DNA from: Poriferisodalis sp965221195
GTDB lineage: Bacteria; Actinomycetota; Acidimicrobiia; Acidimicrobiales; Poriferisodalaceae
Reading direction: 5' to 3'
DNA: 64,000 nt
Assembly: GCA_965221195.1 (NCBI GenBank)
Contig: OZ244864.1
Location: forward strand, 1,054,001 to 1,118,000
A program made the position numbers and the translations under genes. Below, piece by piece: positions 1 through 8,134 of the stretch (the stretch's first letter is position 1; each line of letters opens with the position of its first letter). The notes under the pieces were generated by a model. That model ran no database searches and was not told the origin of the DNA. It saw only the letters and a program-made list of their open reading frames with translations.

Positions 1-281
1 ACTCCGCAAGCGAGCACCACCGCTACGCCGATGCCTAAGAAGACAGCAATCCAAAAGGGCAGTGTCGCGTCAATCAGCGGCGGAATCAGGCCGCGATCTT
101 TGAAGGTGAAAGCAAGATATGCAGCGAGCGTGTAAAAGGCACCGTAGGCAAAGTGAAACCGGCCTGTTACACCGAGGATGAGGGCCAAGCCCACGCCCAA
201 GATTCCGTACGCAGCCCCTCGAAATATGCCGTTGGCAGTGAGTTGAAGGAAAGTGTCGAGACTGACGGCAGTGAGGTGCAA
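1..281 (-). CDS. Branched-chain amino acid type ABC permease (LivH-like), N-terminal part
   Basis: Only the first ~93 codons lie in the window; the gene runs off the left edge. The translated start shows one hydrophobic helix with the pattern GILGVGLALILGVTGRFHFA, then a second around TLAAYLAF and a third near WIAVFLGIGVAVVLA, typical of the BPD_transp_2 (LivH/LivM) permease fold in the inner membrane. No ATG is available; a TTG at 279-281, about 10 bases after AGGAGA, is the best start. It follows the binding-protein gene on the same strand after a strong hairpin, so it is probably the membrane partner of that protein. Family is fairly clear; the substrate is inferred. Confidence 0.7.
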   Translation of the reverse strand, partial: MHLTAVSLDTFLQLTANGIFRGAAYGILGVGLALILGVTGRFHFAYGAFYTLAAYLAFTFKDRGLIPPLIDATLPFWIAVFLGIGVAVVLACG

Positions 282-359
282 CGGCAGAGTGTCTCCTGCA
301 AAAATATGGACTGCTCGCGTCCTGTGCGTGCGGAGGTAAATCGAATATCTGTGGGAGGC

Positions 360-390
360 GGGGCGGTGCCCTGTACCTGGGCACCGCCCC
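360..390 (-). terminator. Intercistronic hairpin between binding-protein and permease genes
   Basis: A perfect 12-bp stem (GGGGCGGTGCCC pairing with GGGCACCGCCCC) with a 7-base loop sits between the binding-protein stop at 464 and the permease start near 281. There is no clear T-run on the minus strand. Such a hairpin may attenuate transcription or protect the 3' end of the binding-protein mRNA, giving more binding protein than permease; this role is inferred. Confidence 0.6.
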
Positions 391-463
391 GGCGGTATGG
401 CTGACTAAAAGATCGTAAGGTAGCTGGTCCGATCAGTGGCTTCGCAGCAGAGTACCTGATAAC

Positions 464-1828
464 TCACTGGGCCATCTGGACATCGTCACCGTTGAGATCA
501 AAATAGGCGTGCGGAACGACCCCGCCGTCTTCGTAGGTGAACACACCCATAGTTCTTGCCAGCACCGAGTGCGTCTCAAGGTCGATCGTCTTGATGCCGG
601 GACCTGATGCGTCACCGCCATACAGGCTGGCATATGACGGGTTCTCACGGAACGCAGCGTTGAGAGCGGCACCGGTTACCTCGTCACCGTTTTGGCACAC
701 CCGTCGCACCAAATCCCACATGCCGAACAGATCCTCGTAGTAGTTCGCGGCGTAAAAGTCGGGGAGTTCATCGTACTCTGCCTCGAACTCGTCCACGAAC
801 AGCTCAGCCCAAGGATTGGTGGGGTTGACGGCATCGAAGTAGTCGTAAGCGAAGGTGTAACCATTTTCGAAGGTGCCCTTTGAAGCGTTGATGCCGTCGG
901 GCGTGAACTCAAACCCGATCAGGGTTGACTCGACGCCAGCGGTATCGATTTGGTTGACGAACGAGCCGATGTCCTGTCCGTAAATGGCCGCAAGGAGAAT
1001 GTCGGGTTCGTTAGCGGTGATCTTCGGCAAGACCTGCGAATAGTCTTGGGCACCTACTGGGGTCAACTCGTACAGGCCGTTGAACTCGTATCCTGCGTCG
1101 GCGATCTTGTCCAACATGTCATCTCGGATGATGCCGTTGCCTGGTTCGCCTATATCCCACACTACGACACCGACTGTGCTGAGATCCGGTTCTGTCTGCT
1201 TTAGATACTGGAACAGACCGGGCAGGGGGTCGTTGGGCGTGATCGCCCGAGTTCCCCAGAAGAACGGCTGGCCTTGGCCGAAGACGGACGTGCCGCCACC
1301 TCCGTCAAGTGTGAACATCTCGTACTCTGCCGTCTGGGGCAGCATTGCGCCGAGATCGTCGACGTATGAGGCCAACTTTGCGACGTAGCCGCCTTCACCG
1401 AGTTCAGTCATTGCTTGCACGCCGGCGGCAGGATCGCCTGACTTGTGGTCGTGATAGTCGATCTCGAAGATTGGCCCGCCGGCCGCTTCGATGTGCGCGG
1501 CCGCCAGATCGAGGCCGCGACTCATGGTTGACCCATAGAACGAGCCTGCGCCCGTGAAGGCAAGGACAGCGCCAATCGGAATCTCCTGACCGCCGCAAGC
1601 ATCAGGGTCCAAATCGAAGCCTGTCAGGTCGCGGACGCGTTGTCCTAAAGCGACCGGACCTTCGTCGGGACTGGTTACGGATGTGTTGTCTTCGGCGGGA
1701 CTGGTTAAGGATGTGCTGTCTTCGTCGTCGCCGCAGGCGGCGAGGACTGACATGAGTGCAACGGCTGTCAGCAGCACGAGAGCCGAGCGGCGCAGTCGCG
1801 CTTTGAGCTTGAGTGTTTTCGGAAACAT
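464..1828 (-). CDS. ABC transporter substrate-binding lipoprotein, Leu/Ile/Val-binding type
   Basis: 454 residues. The N-terminus is a lipoprotein signal: basic stretch, hydrophobic helix and lipobox VLAAC with Cys32 as the predicted lipidated residue, followed by a Ser/Thr/Asp-rich linker with a repeated TSLTSP/TSVTSP. From about residue 75 the sequence has the type-I periplasmic binding fold of the LivJ/LivK family, opening with IPIGAVLAFTGAGSFYG and containing VAKLASYVDDLGAMLPQ. It would capture amino acids, amides or related carboxylates outside the membrane and pass them to the permease encoded just downstream. Length fits the larger actinobacterial members. The exact ligand cannot be read from sequence. 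Confidence 0.88.
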   Translation of the reverse strand: MFPKTLKLKARLRRSALVLLTAVALMSVLAACGDDEDSTSLTSPAEDNTSVTSPDEGPVALGQRVRDLTGFDLDPDACGGQEIPIGAVLAFTGAGSFYGSTMSRGLDLAAAHIEAAGGPIFEIDYHDHKSGDPAAGVQAMTELGEGGYVAKLASYVDDLGAMLPQTAEYEMFTLDGGGGTSVFGQGQPFFWGTRAITPNDPLPGLFQYLKQTEPDLSTVGVVVWDIGEPGNGIIRDDMLDKIADAGYEFNGLYELTPVGAQDYSQVLPKITANEPDILLAAIYGQDIGSFVNQIDTAGVESTLIGFEFTPDGINASKGTFENGYTFAYDYFDAVNPTNPWAELFVDEFEAEYDELPDFYAANYYEDLFGMWDLVRRVCQNGDEVTGAALNAAFRENPSYASLYGGDASGPGIKTIDLETHSVLARTMGVFTYEDGGVVPHAYFDLNGDDVQMAQ

Positions 1829-1968
1829 GAATCCCCCCGTTATCCGAATTTTTTTATGTGTACGCCTGCGTCCGCCGCAGCCAAGGCCGCAGAGAACACC
1901 GCAGTGACAAGGGTGACAGAAATTGACACTGATGTCAACTTAACCGGACGAGCGAACCCAGCGGCGGA

Positions 1969-2075
1969 GCGCGGAACCAGTCGTTCAGGCAGTTCCGCGC
2001 AACCCTGAGCAACCCACCGGCAGCGTCGCGACCTCGCAGGTCGCGCGGAATCAGTCGTTCAGATAGTTCAGCGCG
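1969..2075. repeat. Duplicated 3' end of the downstream lactonase gene
   Basis: A ~32-bp segment containing AGTCGTTCAG occurs at 1969-2000 and again at 2043-2075 with a few mismatches. The second copy covers the last codons and stop of the SMP-30 gene; the first lies just beyond the stop. This looks like a local duplication of the gene terminus. The remaining 1829-1968 gap shows no gene and presumably holds the promoter of the binding-protein gene. Confidence 0.6.
2027..2045 (-). terminator. GC-rich hairpin after the SMP-30 gene
   Basis: An 8-bp perfect stem (CGCGACCT/AGGTCGCG) with a CGC loop lies 6 bases past the SMP-30 stop codon on the minus strand. It lacks a T-tract, so it could be a weak or Rho-assisted terminator or an mRNA end-protecting structure. 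Confidence 0.4.
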
Positions 2076-2980
2076 ACGCCTGGCCGCGGCCATTGTGTCT
2101 TCACTAGCTTGCCGGTGCCCGAGAGCGTGATGTAAGCGGTCAACAGATCGGGGCCACCGAATGTCACGTTGGTGGTCAGGGGGTCTCCTGTCGCGATGTG
2201 GTCGATGAGTTCGCCGGAGGGCGAGACCACACCGATGCCTCCGTTGACCAGCGTGGCGACGCATACGTTTCCAGCGCCGTCCACCCCAAGCGAGTCAAGC
2301 AGCGTCAAGCCGGCGAATCCGTGCAGACACTGAGTCAAGTCCAGGGGGTGGATCTCTGCTAGCTCGCCCGGTCCGATGATGTCACGCTGGAGGATGCGCC
2401 CGTTCCATGTTTCTGCCCAGTACAACTTGGTGCCGTCAGGCGACAGGCCGATGCCGTTGGGGTCGCGAGCCGGGTGAACTATTTCCCGGATCTCTGAGCC
2501 GTCTGCTTTTGCGTAGTAGATGCTTGGAATGTGGTACAGCCTCTGATGTGCATCTTCGAGGCCGTGATCGGTGAAATAGAAGCCTCCATGTTCGTCAAAC
2601 ACGAGGTCGTTTGGCGCTCCAAGCTGTATGCCATCGCATTCAGTGTAGAGATCAACGACCTCCCCAGTGTCGATGTCGACGCTTTGGATCCTGCCTCCGA
2701 TGTAATTCTCAGGTGTCATACCGGCAGGAAAACACAGCCCATCCAATTCGAATTCAGTGAATCGACCGCCGTTGTTGCACAAGTACAATTTTCCGCCGGG
2801 TCCTATAGCGGCACCGTTCGGACCTCCGGCTATCTCAGCCACCGTCTCAGTAGAGCCGTCGGGGAAGACGCGCGTCAGTCGAGGCCCGAACATCTCGACC
2901 AAAATGACCGAGCCGTCCGGCATTGCGACTGGACCTTCCGGGAACTTGAGCCCGTCTGTTACTTCTATAATTTCGCTCAC
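2051..2980 (-). CDS. SMP-30/gluconolactonase/LRE family protein
   Basis: 309 residues, full length for the six-bladed beta-propeller family that hydrolyses sugar or other lactones using one divalent metal. The expected metal ligands can be placed: Glu15 in KFPEGP, Asn124 in GAPNDLVFD, Asn175 in DPNGIGLSPDG and Asp234 in LGVDGAGNV. There is no signal peptide, so it is probably cytoplasmic. It starts 46 bases after a TetR gene on the same strand, suggesting a regulator-enzyme operon whose inducer may be the lactone or a precursor. The substrate is not predictable; plant- or algal-derived sugar lactones or xenobiotic lactones are possible. Confidence 0.85.
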   Translation of the reverse strand: MSEIIEVTDGLKFPEGPVAMPDGSVILVEMFGPRLTRVFPDGSTETVAEIAGGPNGAAIGPGGKLYLCNNGGRFTEFELDGLCFPAGMTPENYIGGRIQSVDIDTGEVVDLYTECDGIQLGAPNDLVFDEHGGFYFTDHGLEDAHQRLYHIPSIYYAKADGSEIREIVHPARDPNGIGLSPDGTKLYWAETWNGRILQRDIIGPGELAEIHPLDLTQCLHGFAGLTLLDSLGVDGAGNVCVATLVNGGIGVVSPSGELIDHIATGDPLTTNVTFGGPDLLTAYITLSGTGKLVKTQWPRPGVALNYLND

Positions 2981-3026
2981 TGGGAACTACCTTTGTTGTT
3001 GTGGTGTCGTCCGTGCTATCCTGAAG

Positions 3027-3743
3027 TTACCTTGAAGATTTGTGATCGTGGCTTGGTGGCAGTTCCGTGTTGACAGTCATGCCGAGGGCTTGAACCCAAA
3101 GTCGAGAGAGATTTTTTGCTGCGGTCTCGAGGTCGAAGTCGCCGCCGAATACGAAATGGCTGTAGGCGAATCTGTACACCATCGATCCGAGTGCACGTCC
3201 GGCATAAACCGGATCAAGTTCGGGATCTGCTAGCCCTTCAGCTTGCCACCGCATGACCGAAGTAATCGAACGTTGAACTACGGCCTGTCTCATGTCTTGC
3301 CTGATCTTATGCAACTCGTCGTTGTACAGCGCCATATGGTCAATTGCCACCAAGAGTCGAGCATTCAACTGAAAGCGCTGAAGATAAATGCGATTCGCGC
3401 GCAGGACTCGGTCGTAAATTCGTCGTGATGCTAGTTCTGATGCGTCGTGGCTTGATGACCAGTTAGTGAGGTAAGGGTCGTAGCTTTTTGGCACCTCTGG
3501 GTCAATCATCATTTCGCGCGCCACAGCTAGTCCCACTTCGCGCACGACTGATTCTTTTGTGGGGAAATAGGTGTAGAAAGTGCCGTACGCGACCCCCGCT
3601 TTCTCTGTGATGTCACGCACGAGTGCGTCGCGGAAGTCGTGGGTCTCAAAAACGGAGCGAGCGGCATCTATTAGTTTGGCGCGCGTTCTCCTGCCGCGGT
3701 CGGTAGCAGGAAGTCTGCTCTTCACAAGAGCAGACTCAGTCAT
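3027..3743 (-). CDS. TetR family transcriptional regulator
   Basis: 238 residues. Residues ~15-65 form a TetR-type helix-turn-helix: RRTRAKLIDAARSVFE, then VRDITEKAGVAYGTFYTYFP, the classic recognition-helix signature. The C-terminal ~170 residues are a helical ligand-binding domain without recognisable motifs. It would act as a dimeric repressor controlled by a small ligand. It lies directly upstream of the SMP-30 gene (46-base gap) and 70 bases after the amidotransferase-like gene, all on the minus strand, so these are its likeliest targets, although remote acyl-CoA metabolism genes cannot be excluded. Confidence 0.9.
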   Translation of the reverse strand: MTESALVKSRLPATDRGRRTRAKLIDAARSVFETHDFRDALVRDITEKAGVAYGTFYTYFPTKESVVREVGLAVAREMMIDPEVPKSYDPYLTNWSSSHDASELASRRIYDRVLRANRIYLQRFQLNARLLVAIDHMALYNDELHKIRQDMRQAVVQRSITSVMRWQAEGLADPELDPVYAGRALGSMVYRFAYSHFVFGGDFDLETAAKNLSRLWVQALGMTVNTELPPSHDHKSSR

Positions 3744-3813
3744 CGGGCCAGCACCGCGCTGGCGCAGCGACCGTCAAGGCCAGAAGCTTGCGAACGCGAT
3801 CTCCGGTCAAGGG

Positions 3814-4572
3814 TCATCGGCTTGAAACACCCGCTTGATACTTACTGCCGGTCGGCTCAGCTGGCCGGTACCGCGCGTGTTCGACGAGCCATCTGAAGCA
3901 GGGGTCCTCCAGAGCGCCAGTCATCAGCTCGGGGTGCCACTGCACGCCAATGATCGGCAGTTCGGTGTGCTCTATGGCTTCGATGATCCCGTCAGGCGAG
4001 TGAGCAGTGGCGATGTAGCCGTCACCGAGCCGGTCCACGGCTTGATGATGAAGAGAGTTCACCGCCATCTGTGGGCCGTACATCGCGCGAAGCTGGCTGC
4101 CTTCGGCGGTAGTCACGATGTGGGAGGCGGCATCGGGTGGCTTCTCGGTTGCAGCATGGTCGGGCAAGTGCGGATGCACGGTGCCGCCGTCGGCGATGTT
4201 GATGAGCTGGGCACCTCGGCAGATGCCGAGCACGGGCAGTCCGTTGCTGATCGCTGCGTCAAGCATCGCGATCTCGAACGCATCGCGCAATGGCACGCCG
4301 TTGTCACACGCTGCTTCGTCAAGGCTGTCGGCGTACAGGCAAGCGGCCACGTCTTCGCCGCCCGTCAGCAGCACACCGTCGAGCAGCGGCACCACATCGG
4401 CCGGGTCAGCATCGAGCGGCACATGCAAGGCAACGGCACCGGCAGCTTGCACAGCCTGGGCGTAATGGGCGATGTACAGATCAACTTCGACACCCACGAA
4501 ACTGGGCGGAAAACCCTTGATGCGCTCACCGGCGCGGCGGCGCCCCGACAGTCCGATCAGCGGTTTGGACAC
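3814..4572 (-). CDS. Gamma-glutamyl-gamma-aminobutyrate hydrolase-like (peptidase C26) protein
   Basis: 252 residues, class-I glutamine amidotransferase-like fold. The nucleophile elbow is LGICRGAQ with Cys118, and the catalytic dyad is supplied by His213 and Glu215 in VQWHPEL, so the active triad is intact. LLTGGEDV near residue 69 is the usual substrate-binding loop of PuuD-like proteins. Such enzymes cleave gamma-glutamyl amides, for example gamma-Glu-GABA in putrescine breakdown. No other puu genes are nearby, so the physiological substrate is unclear. It starts 9 bases after the preceding gene's stop and likely shares its transcript. Confidence 0.85.
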   Translation of the reverse strand: MSKPLIGLSGRRRAGERIKGFPPSFVGVEVDLYIAHYAQAVQAAGAVALHVPLDADPADVVPLLDGVLLTGGEDVAACLYADSLDEAACDNGVPLRDAFEIAMLDAAISNGLPVLGICRGAQLINIADGGTVHPHLPDHAATEKPPDAASHIVTTAEGSQLRAMYGPQMAVNSLHHQAVDRLGDGYIATAHSPDGIIEAIEHTELPIIGVQWHPELMTGALEDPCFRWLVEHARYRPAEPTGSKYQAGVSSR

Positions 4573-4581
4573 CCACTCACC

Positions 4582-5169
4582 CTAGGTGCAGGTTCGTTGC
4601 GCTGGGCGCTGCAGATCAACGCGCAGCCGGACCTGGGAGGGTTGCCTAGGCGGATCGGTGAAACCGAAGCCCAGCGGCCGCTCTAGCGGGCCGAGCGCCC
4701 CCAACCCAGCGTCGTCAAGGCTCGCTGTTGCGGCGACAACTCGGCGCGCCGAGCGCGTCCGGTACCACTCAGTAACACCGGTTGGGCTCGTTCCATACGT
4801 GCTGACGCCGAGCAGTTTGCGGGAGCACCAGTTCTCAACGGTGGCGGTGATCCAGCGGGGGCGCGGCGGCGGCCTGAGTGCCGCAAGGCCGATCTTCATG
4901 TCCAGCTTGAGGTTGCCTGCACGGACGATGTAGTTGCGGTCGTTGTGTTCGGTTGTGACCGTCTGGTGGCGGACTTCACCGAATGGGTACACCGAGACGA
5001 TGTAGTCAGCAGCAGCGGCATCACAAAGCAAGACCCGGCCTCCGTCGGGCTGCGCCCACATGACGTCGGCGAACGGTCCGATGGGGCTGTGCCGCCAGTC
5101 ACCGATGACGAACCGATGGCCCGAGGCGAAGCCCGCCGACGTGATTGACCCACGCAATGTCTCGATCAT
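4582..5169 (-). CDS. Conserved-looking protein of unknown function
   Basis: 195 residues from an ATG at 5169 (a GTG at 5178 would add three residues). I do not recognise the family. The sequence is soluble, with no signal or membrane helix. It contains RFVIGDWRHSPIGPFADVMW and VYPFGEVR near the N-terminus and a basic C-terminal half with many Arg and Trp, suggestive of a small beta-rich domain. No convincing ribosome site precedes it, and the VapB-type gene diverges only 47 bases away, so both promoters share the 5170-5216 gap. It forms a tight pair with the C26 hydrolase gene (9-base gap). Confidence 0.6.
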   Translation of the reverse strand: MIETLRGSITSAGFASGHRFVIGDWRHSPIGPFADVMWAQPDGGRVLLCDAAAADYIVSVYPFGEVRHQTVTTEHNDRNYIVRAGNLKLDMKIGLAALRPPPRPRWITATVENWCSRKLLGVSTYGTSPTGVTEWYRTRSARRVVAATASLDDAGLGALGPLERPLGFGFTDPPRQPSQVRLRVDLQRPAQRTCT

Positions 5170-5186
5170 TGGCAACACGACCTATC

Positions 5187-5215
5187 TAGTCATATTTATC
5201 TGACTATGATAGTCA
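5187..5215. promoter_or_regulatory. Palindromic operator in front of the VapBC-type pair
   Basis: TGACTATGATAGTCA at 5201-5215 is a perfect 15-bp palindrome ending one base before the antitoxin ATG. A further TAGTCA half-site lies at 5187-5192. In an AT-rich gap between divergent genes, this is the expected autoregulatory operator bound by the antitoxin-toxin complex. Function is inferred from position and symmetry. Confidence 0.6.
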
Positions 5216-5216
5216 C

Positions 5217-5525
5217 ATGAACTCTGGCCCTGTGCCTGTCTCTGTGCCTGTCTCTGTGTCTGTTTCTGTGTTGAAAGCGAATCTGTCTCACTATTTGCGT
5301 CAGGTACGGCGAGGCGGTGAGATACAAGTGACTGATCGAGGCACGCCAGTCGCCAGGCTCGTGCCGCCATCAGAACCAGAAGACGAGCATCTCAGTCGAT
5401 TGATCCGCTCGGGTGTGCTTCGAGCAGGCCAAGGGAGTTCGCTCGCTGTGCTTGACGAGCCTCCTCTGACTGTCCCAACCAGCCTTTTTGAGGCGTTGAT
5501 CTCCGAACGGGAGGATCGTGTGTGA
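5217..5525 (+). CDS. Phd/YefM-type antitoxin of a VapBC-like pair
   Basis: 102 residues. The stretch VLKANLSHYLRQVRRGGEI followed by VTDRGTPVARLVP is the hallmark N-terminal DNA-binding domain of the Phd/YefM (prevent-host-death) family. The C-terminal ~45 residues would wrap the toxin. The extreme N-terminus is abnormal: a 12-bp sequence (CTGTGCCTGTCT) is repeated at 5230-5241 and 5242-5253 and degenerates at 5254-5265, giving a VPVSVPVSVSVSV tract. The true start may be one of the in-frame GTG codons inside this tract, which would give the usual family length. Its stop overlaps the toxin start by four bases (GTGA). Confidence 0.88.
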   Translation: MNSGPVPVSVPVSVSVSVLKANLSHYLRQVRRGGEIQVTDRGTPVARLVPPSEPEDEHLSRLIRSGVLRAGQGSSLAVLDEPPLTVPTSLFEALISEREDRV

Positions 5526-5947
5526 GGTACTGGGATACCTCAGCGATCGTGCCGCTCTTCGTTGCAGAACCGATGACTGACCTCACGCGATCGTGGCTGC
5601 GCGACGACGACGCAATTGTCACTTGGATGTGGTCGAAGGTTGAGATTGCAAGCGCCACTGAGCGGCGAACGCGCGAGGGGGTGCTGCCACGCGAGCATCG
5701 CCGCAGCATCATGGGCCGCCTTCAGGAGTTCAGTGCGACTTGGCACGAAGTGATTGAGGTGCTCGCCGTGCGGTCACGTTCGCTGTCGTTGTTGGCCCGA
5801 CAGCCGCTGCGGGCGGCAGATGCCGCTCAGCTCGGCGCTGCAATGCATGTTCAAGAGCAGCTCGGCGTTCCGTTGAAGTTTGTTTGCCTAGACCGACATC
5901 TCGCCGAGGCGGCTGAACGCGAAGGACTCGTTGTTGTTACAGCGTGA
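5522..5947 (+). CDS. PIN-domain ribonuclease toxin (VapC family)
   Basis: 141 residues starting with GTG overlapping the antitoxin stop. The PIN acidic residues are present: Asp5 in YWDTSAIVPL, Glu41 in SKVEIASATERR, Asp100 in RAADAAQLGAA and Asp124 in VCLDRHLAEAA. These coordinate Mg2+/Mn2+ for RNA cleavage, typically of tRNA or rRNA loops in VapC toxins. Genetic coupling with the Phd-type gene and the palindrome upstream support a working type II toxin-antitoxin module. The RNA target is unknown. Confidence 0.9.
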   Translation: MRYWDTSAIVPLFVAEPMTDLTRSWLRDDDAIVTWMWSKVEIASATERRTREGVLPREHRRSIMGRLQEFSATWHEVIEVLAVRSRSLSLLARQPLRAADAAQLGAAMHVQEQLGVPLKFVCLDRHLAEAAEREGLVVVTA

Positions 5948-6031
5948 ACTTGTGCGGTTGCCGCCAAGCAGAGGCCGCGGCGCGGTATACCCGATGTAGC
6001 GAGCAATCAAACTGACAGGGGCCGCTGCGAT

Positions 6032-7024
6032 ATGACGAATCGATTTGTTGCCATAGTGGCGTTCTTGGCGCTGGTGTTATCGGCGCTGTCGCTGCTGGTC
6101 GCGTTGTCTGCGACAGACGACCCAGCGGCGGATGTCTCGCCGGTTTCGTCACAGACCAGCGTCGGGTCCGACAACGAGGTCAACCCCAATGCAGCAGCCG
6201 ACACTGCTAACGCGTCAGAGACGACGATGCCCGTGTCGCCGGTGACAGCCGCCCCTGCAGAGTCCCCCAGTGAAGCCAACCGCGTGGCTGTCTCAGCCGT
6301 GCCCGACGATGCGCTGCCGGGCACGCCCGCGGCCTTCGGCCCAACGGAGGGTACCCGGCTCGGTGTTATCGGTGTCACTCACGATGACTGGCTCAATCTG
6401 CGCGAGGTGCCCAACGGGCAGATTGTGGCGACGCTGTCGATCCGTATTGGCAACTCTGCTGCGGAGGGGCCGTCGCTGTTGGTGCGAGAACCCGATGCTG
6501 TCGGCCATCTCGCAACGCTCGACATCGTGGGGCTCACCGCGACTGGCCGTTCGCGCCAGCTAACAACTTCCACTTGGCACGAGATACAAGCTGGCCCGGT
6601 GATCGGCTGGGCCAGCAGCAACTATCTGGCCCCGTTCGCACCCGGGCAGGTCCAAGACGTCACCAGCGAAGTCGCCTTCGGTATCGGCAGCGAAGCCGAG
6701 GCTGCCACGTTGCGGGAACTGACCGACGTTGTTGTTGCGGAGTTCGCCTCACAAGCAGATCCGGTTTCCCGTGTCCGCACCGTTGCGCCGCCCAGTGTCT
6801 TTGAGGGAGTCGTAGAAATCGCTGTCGATGTAGTCGGCCTGCCGGACGATTCGGTGCGTGGCTACCGGTTGACAATCGCCGCCGACGCCGCGGGCGACTG
6901 GTTGGCTGCCAGCACCGACGGCGACCTCTCAACCGACGCTGGGCCGTACTCCCTGCGCCAAGTTTCGGCGACGACCTTGTGCTACAGCCATCGAGGGGTC
7001 AGCACCGACGGTCGCTGCAACTGA
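6032..7024 (+). CDS. Membrane-anchored or secreted protein with a bacterial SH3-like domain
   Basis: 330 residues. Residues 5-27 (FVAIVAFLALVLSALSLLVA) are a single hydrophobic segment acting as signal peptide or anchor. Residues ~30-100 are a low-complexity Ala/Ser/Thr/Val/Pro linker. Residues ~108-205 resemble an SH3b domain, with WLNLREVPNGQIVATL and later GPVIGWASSNYLAPF, the classic ends of this fold in cell-wall binding proteins. The C-terminal ~120 residues are unrecognised and end in CYSHRGVSTDGRCN, with two Cys that could form a disulfide. Probably extracytoplasmic and wall- or ligand-binding; no catalytic motif seen. Confidence 0.7.
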   Translation: MTNRFVAIVAFLALVLSALSLLVALSATDDPAADVSPVSSQTSVGSDNEVNPNAAADTANASETTMPVSPVTAAPAESPSEANRVAVSAVPDDALPGTPAAFGPTEGTRLGVIGVTHDDWLNLREVPNGQIVATLSIRIGNSAAEGPSLLVREPDAVGHLATLDIVGLTATGRSRQLTTSTWHEIQAGPVIGWASSNYLAPFAPGQVQDVTSEVAFGIGSEAEAATLRELTDVVVAEFASQADPVSRVRTVAPPSVFEGVVEIAVDVVGLPDDSVRGYRLTIAADAAGDWLAASTDGDLSTDAGPYSLRQVSATTLCYSHRGVSTDGRCN

Positions 7025-7176
7025 GCTGCAACTGCTTCGGCGATTGCTTTGACAACCGCTTCAACGAGTTCATCGCTGCATGAGCTGACAGGTGGTGTAA
7101 GCCAACGGATGGCGTGATTTTTCGGATCTGGGCGGCGGTGTGCCTGATGCTGCCCGTGCCTAATGCAGTCTTGGTA

Positions 7177-8055
7177 TCAACGGTTGTTCAGCCAGTCGGC
7201 GATAGCTCGACCGATTTCGTCGGGGCTGTCTTCTTGGCAGAAGTGATTGCCCGCAACGGTCACTTCGGTCTGGTTCGGCCAGGCGCGGCAGAATTCCAGC
7301 TGTGAGCCGTTCAAGATGGCACCCGGCTCGGCGTTGATCAGCAGCTTGGGCACGTCTGAGCCGACCAGCCACTCGCTGTAGTCGGTCACTATCTGAGTGA
7401 CATCGGCGGGTTCACCCTCGATCGGGATTTGGCGAGGCCATGTGAGGGTCGGGCGCCGGTGTTCGGGCTCAACGAACGGGCGTCGGTACTCGTTCATCTC
7501 CTCTTCGGAGAGCTTGCGCTGGATTGAACCGGGCAGCACTGCCTCCACAAACAGGTTCTTGGCGATGATCATTTCCTCACCCGCAGGGGAGCGGAAGCCC
7601 TGAAATATGCCGGCGGCAGCTTCGGGCCACTCAGCCCAAGTCACCGGCCGCACGATGGCCTCCATGTACACCAGGCCGGCGACGCGGTCCCGATGCCGGT
7701 TCGCCCAGTCGAAGCCGAGGGCTGAACCCCAGTCGTGGATCACAAACGTGATGTTGTCTCCGAGGTCAAGTTGGTTGAGCAATCCGTCGAGATATTCGCG
7801 GTGCTCAACGAAGCGGTAAGAGTCGGGTCCGGTGTCGTTGAGCTTGTCCGAGTCGCCCTGCCCGATCAGATCCGGTGCAATGCAGCGAGCCTGTGGCGAC
7901 ACATGCGGCACGATGTTGCGCCACAGGTACGACGAGGTCGGATTGCCGTGCAGGAACACCACCGGATCACCGGCACCAGACTCGTGGTACGCCATGCGCT
8001 TGCCGTTGACGGTGACGTAAGACTTGGAAAGCGGTGTTGCCGAAATTGGGGCCAT
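7177..8055 (-). CDS. dhaA: Haloalkane dehalogenase (DhaA-like alpha/beta hydrolase)
   Basis: 292 residues, full length. All residues that define the HLD-II/DhaA type can be placed: Asn38 in LHGNPTSS and Trp109 as halide-stabilising pair, nucleophile Asp108 in VIHDWGSALGF, acid Glu132 in YMEAIVRPV, and base His271 in GNHFCQEDSP. VIRPV-WAEWPE after the acid is also characteristic of DhaA/LinB relatives. It would hydrolyse haloalkanes to alcohol, halide and a proton in the cytoplasm. It stands alone on the minus strand with no dedicated regulator or transporter visible, so a role toward natural marine halocarbons is possible but not shown. Confidence 0.88.
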   Translation of the reverse strand: MAPISATPLSKSYVTVNGKRMAYHESGAGDPVVFLHGNPTSSYLWRNIVPHVSPQARCIAPDLIGQGDSDKLNDTGPDSYRFVEHREYLDGLLNQLDLGDNITFVIHDWGSALGFDWANRHRDRVAGLVYMEAIVRPVTWAEWPEAAAGIFQGFRSPAGEEMIIAKNLFVEAVLPGSIQRKLSEEEMNEYRRPFVEPEHRRPTLTWPRQIPIEGEPADVTQIVTDYSEWLVGSDVPKLLINAEPGAILNGSQLEFCRAWPNQTEVTVAGNHFCQEDSPDEIGRAIADWLNNR

Positions 8056-8110
8056 GGGTTGCTCCTTAGTGGCTGAGGGGAAAATCTAGCTACGCGGTGC
8101 CAGCATCAAC

Positions 8111-8134
8111 GGTGCCACCATCAACGGTGGCACC
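8111..8134. terminator. Perfect 9-bp hairpin in the gap between the DUF4143 gene and dhaA
   Basis: GGTGCCACC and GGTGGCACC pair perfectly around a 6-base loop (ATCAAC). ATCAACGGTG recurs nearby, so the hairpin arises within a short repeat run from about 8100 to 8150. It lies downstream of the minus-strand ATPase gene and upstream of dhaA. A terminator or spacer structure is possible; no T-run is seen. The rest of 8056-8268 shows no gene. Confidence 0.4.

Noticed and set aside
1935..2264. 109-codon minus-strand frame over the lactonase 3' end
   Set aside because: It arises from the duplicated gene terminus and overlaps the SMP-30 gene in another frame.
3835..4686. 283-codon plus-strand frame
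   Set aside because: Antisense to the amidotransferase-like gene, whose catalytic motifs are intact on the minus strand.
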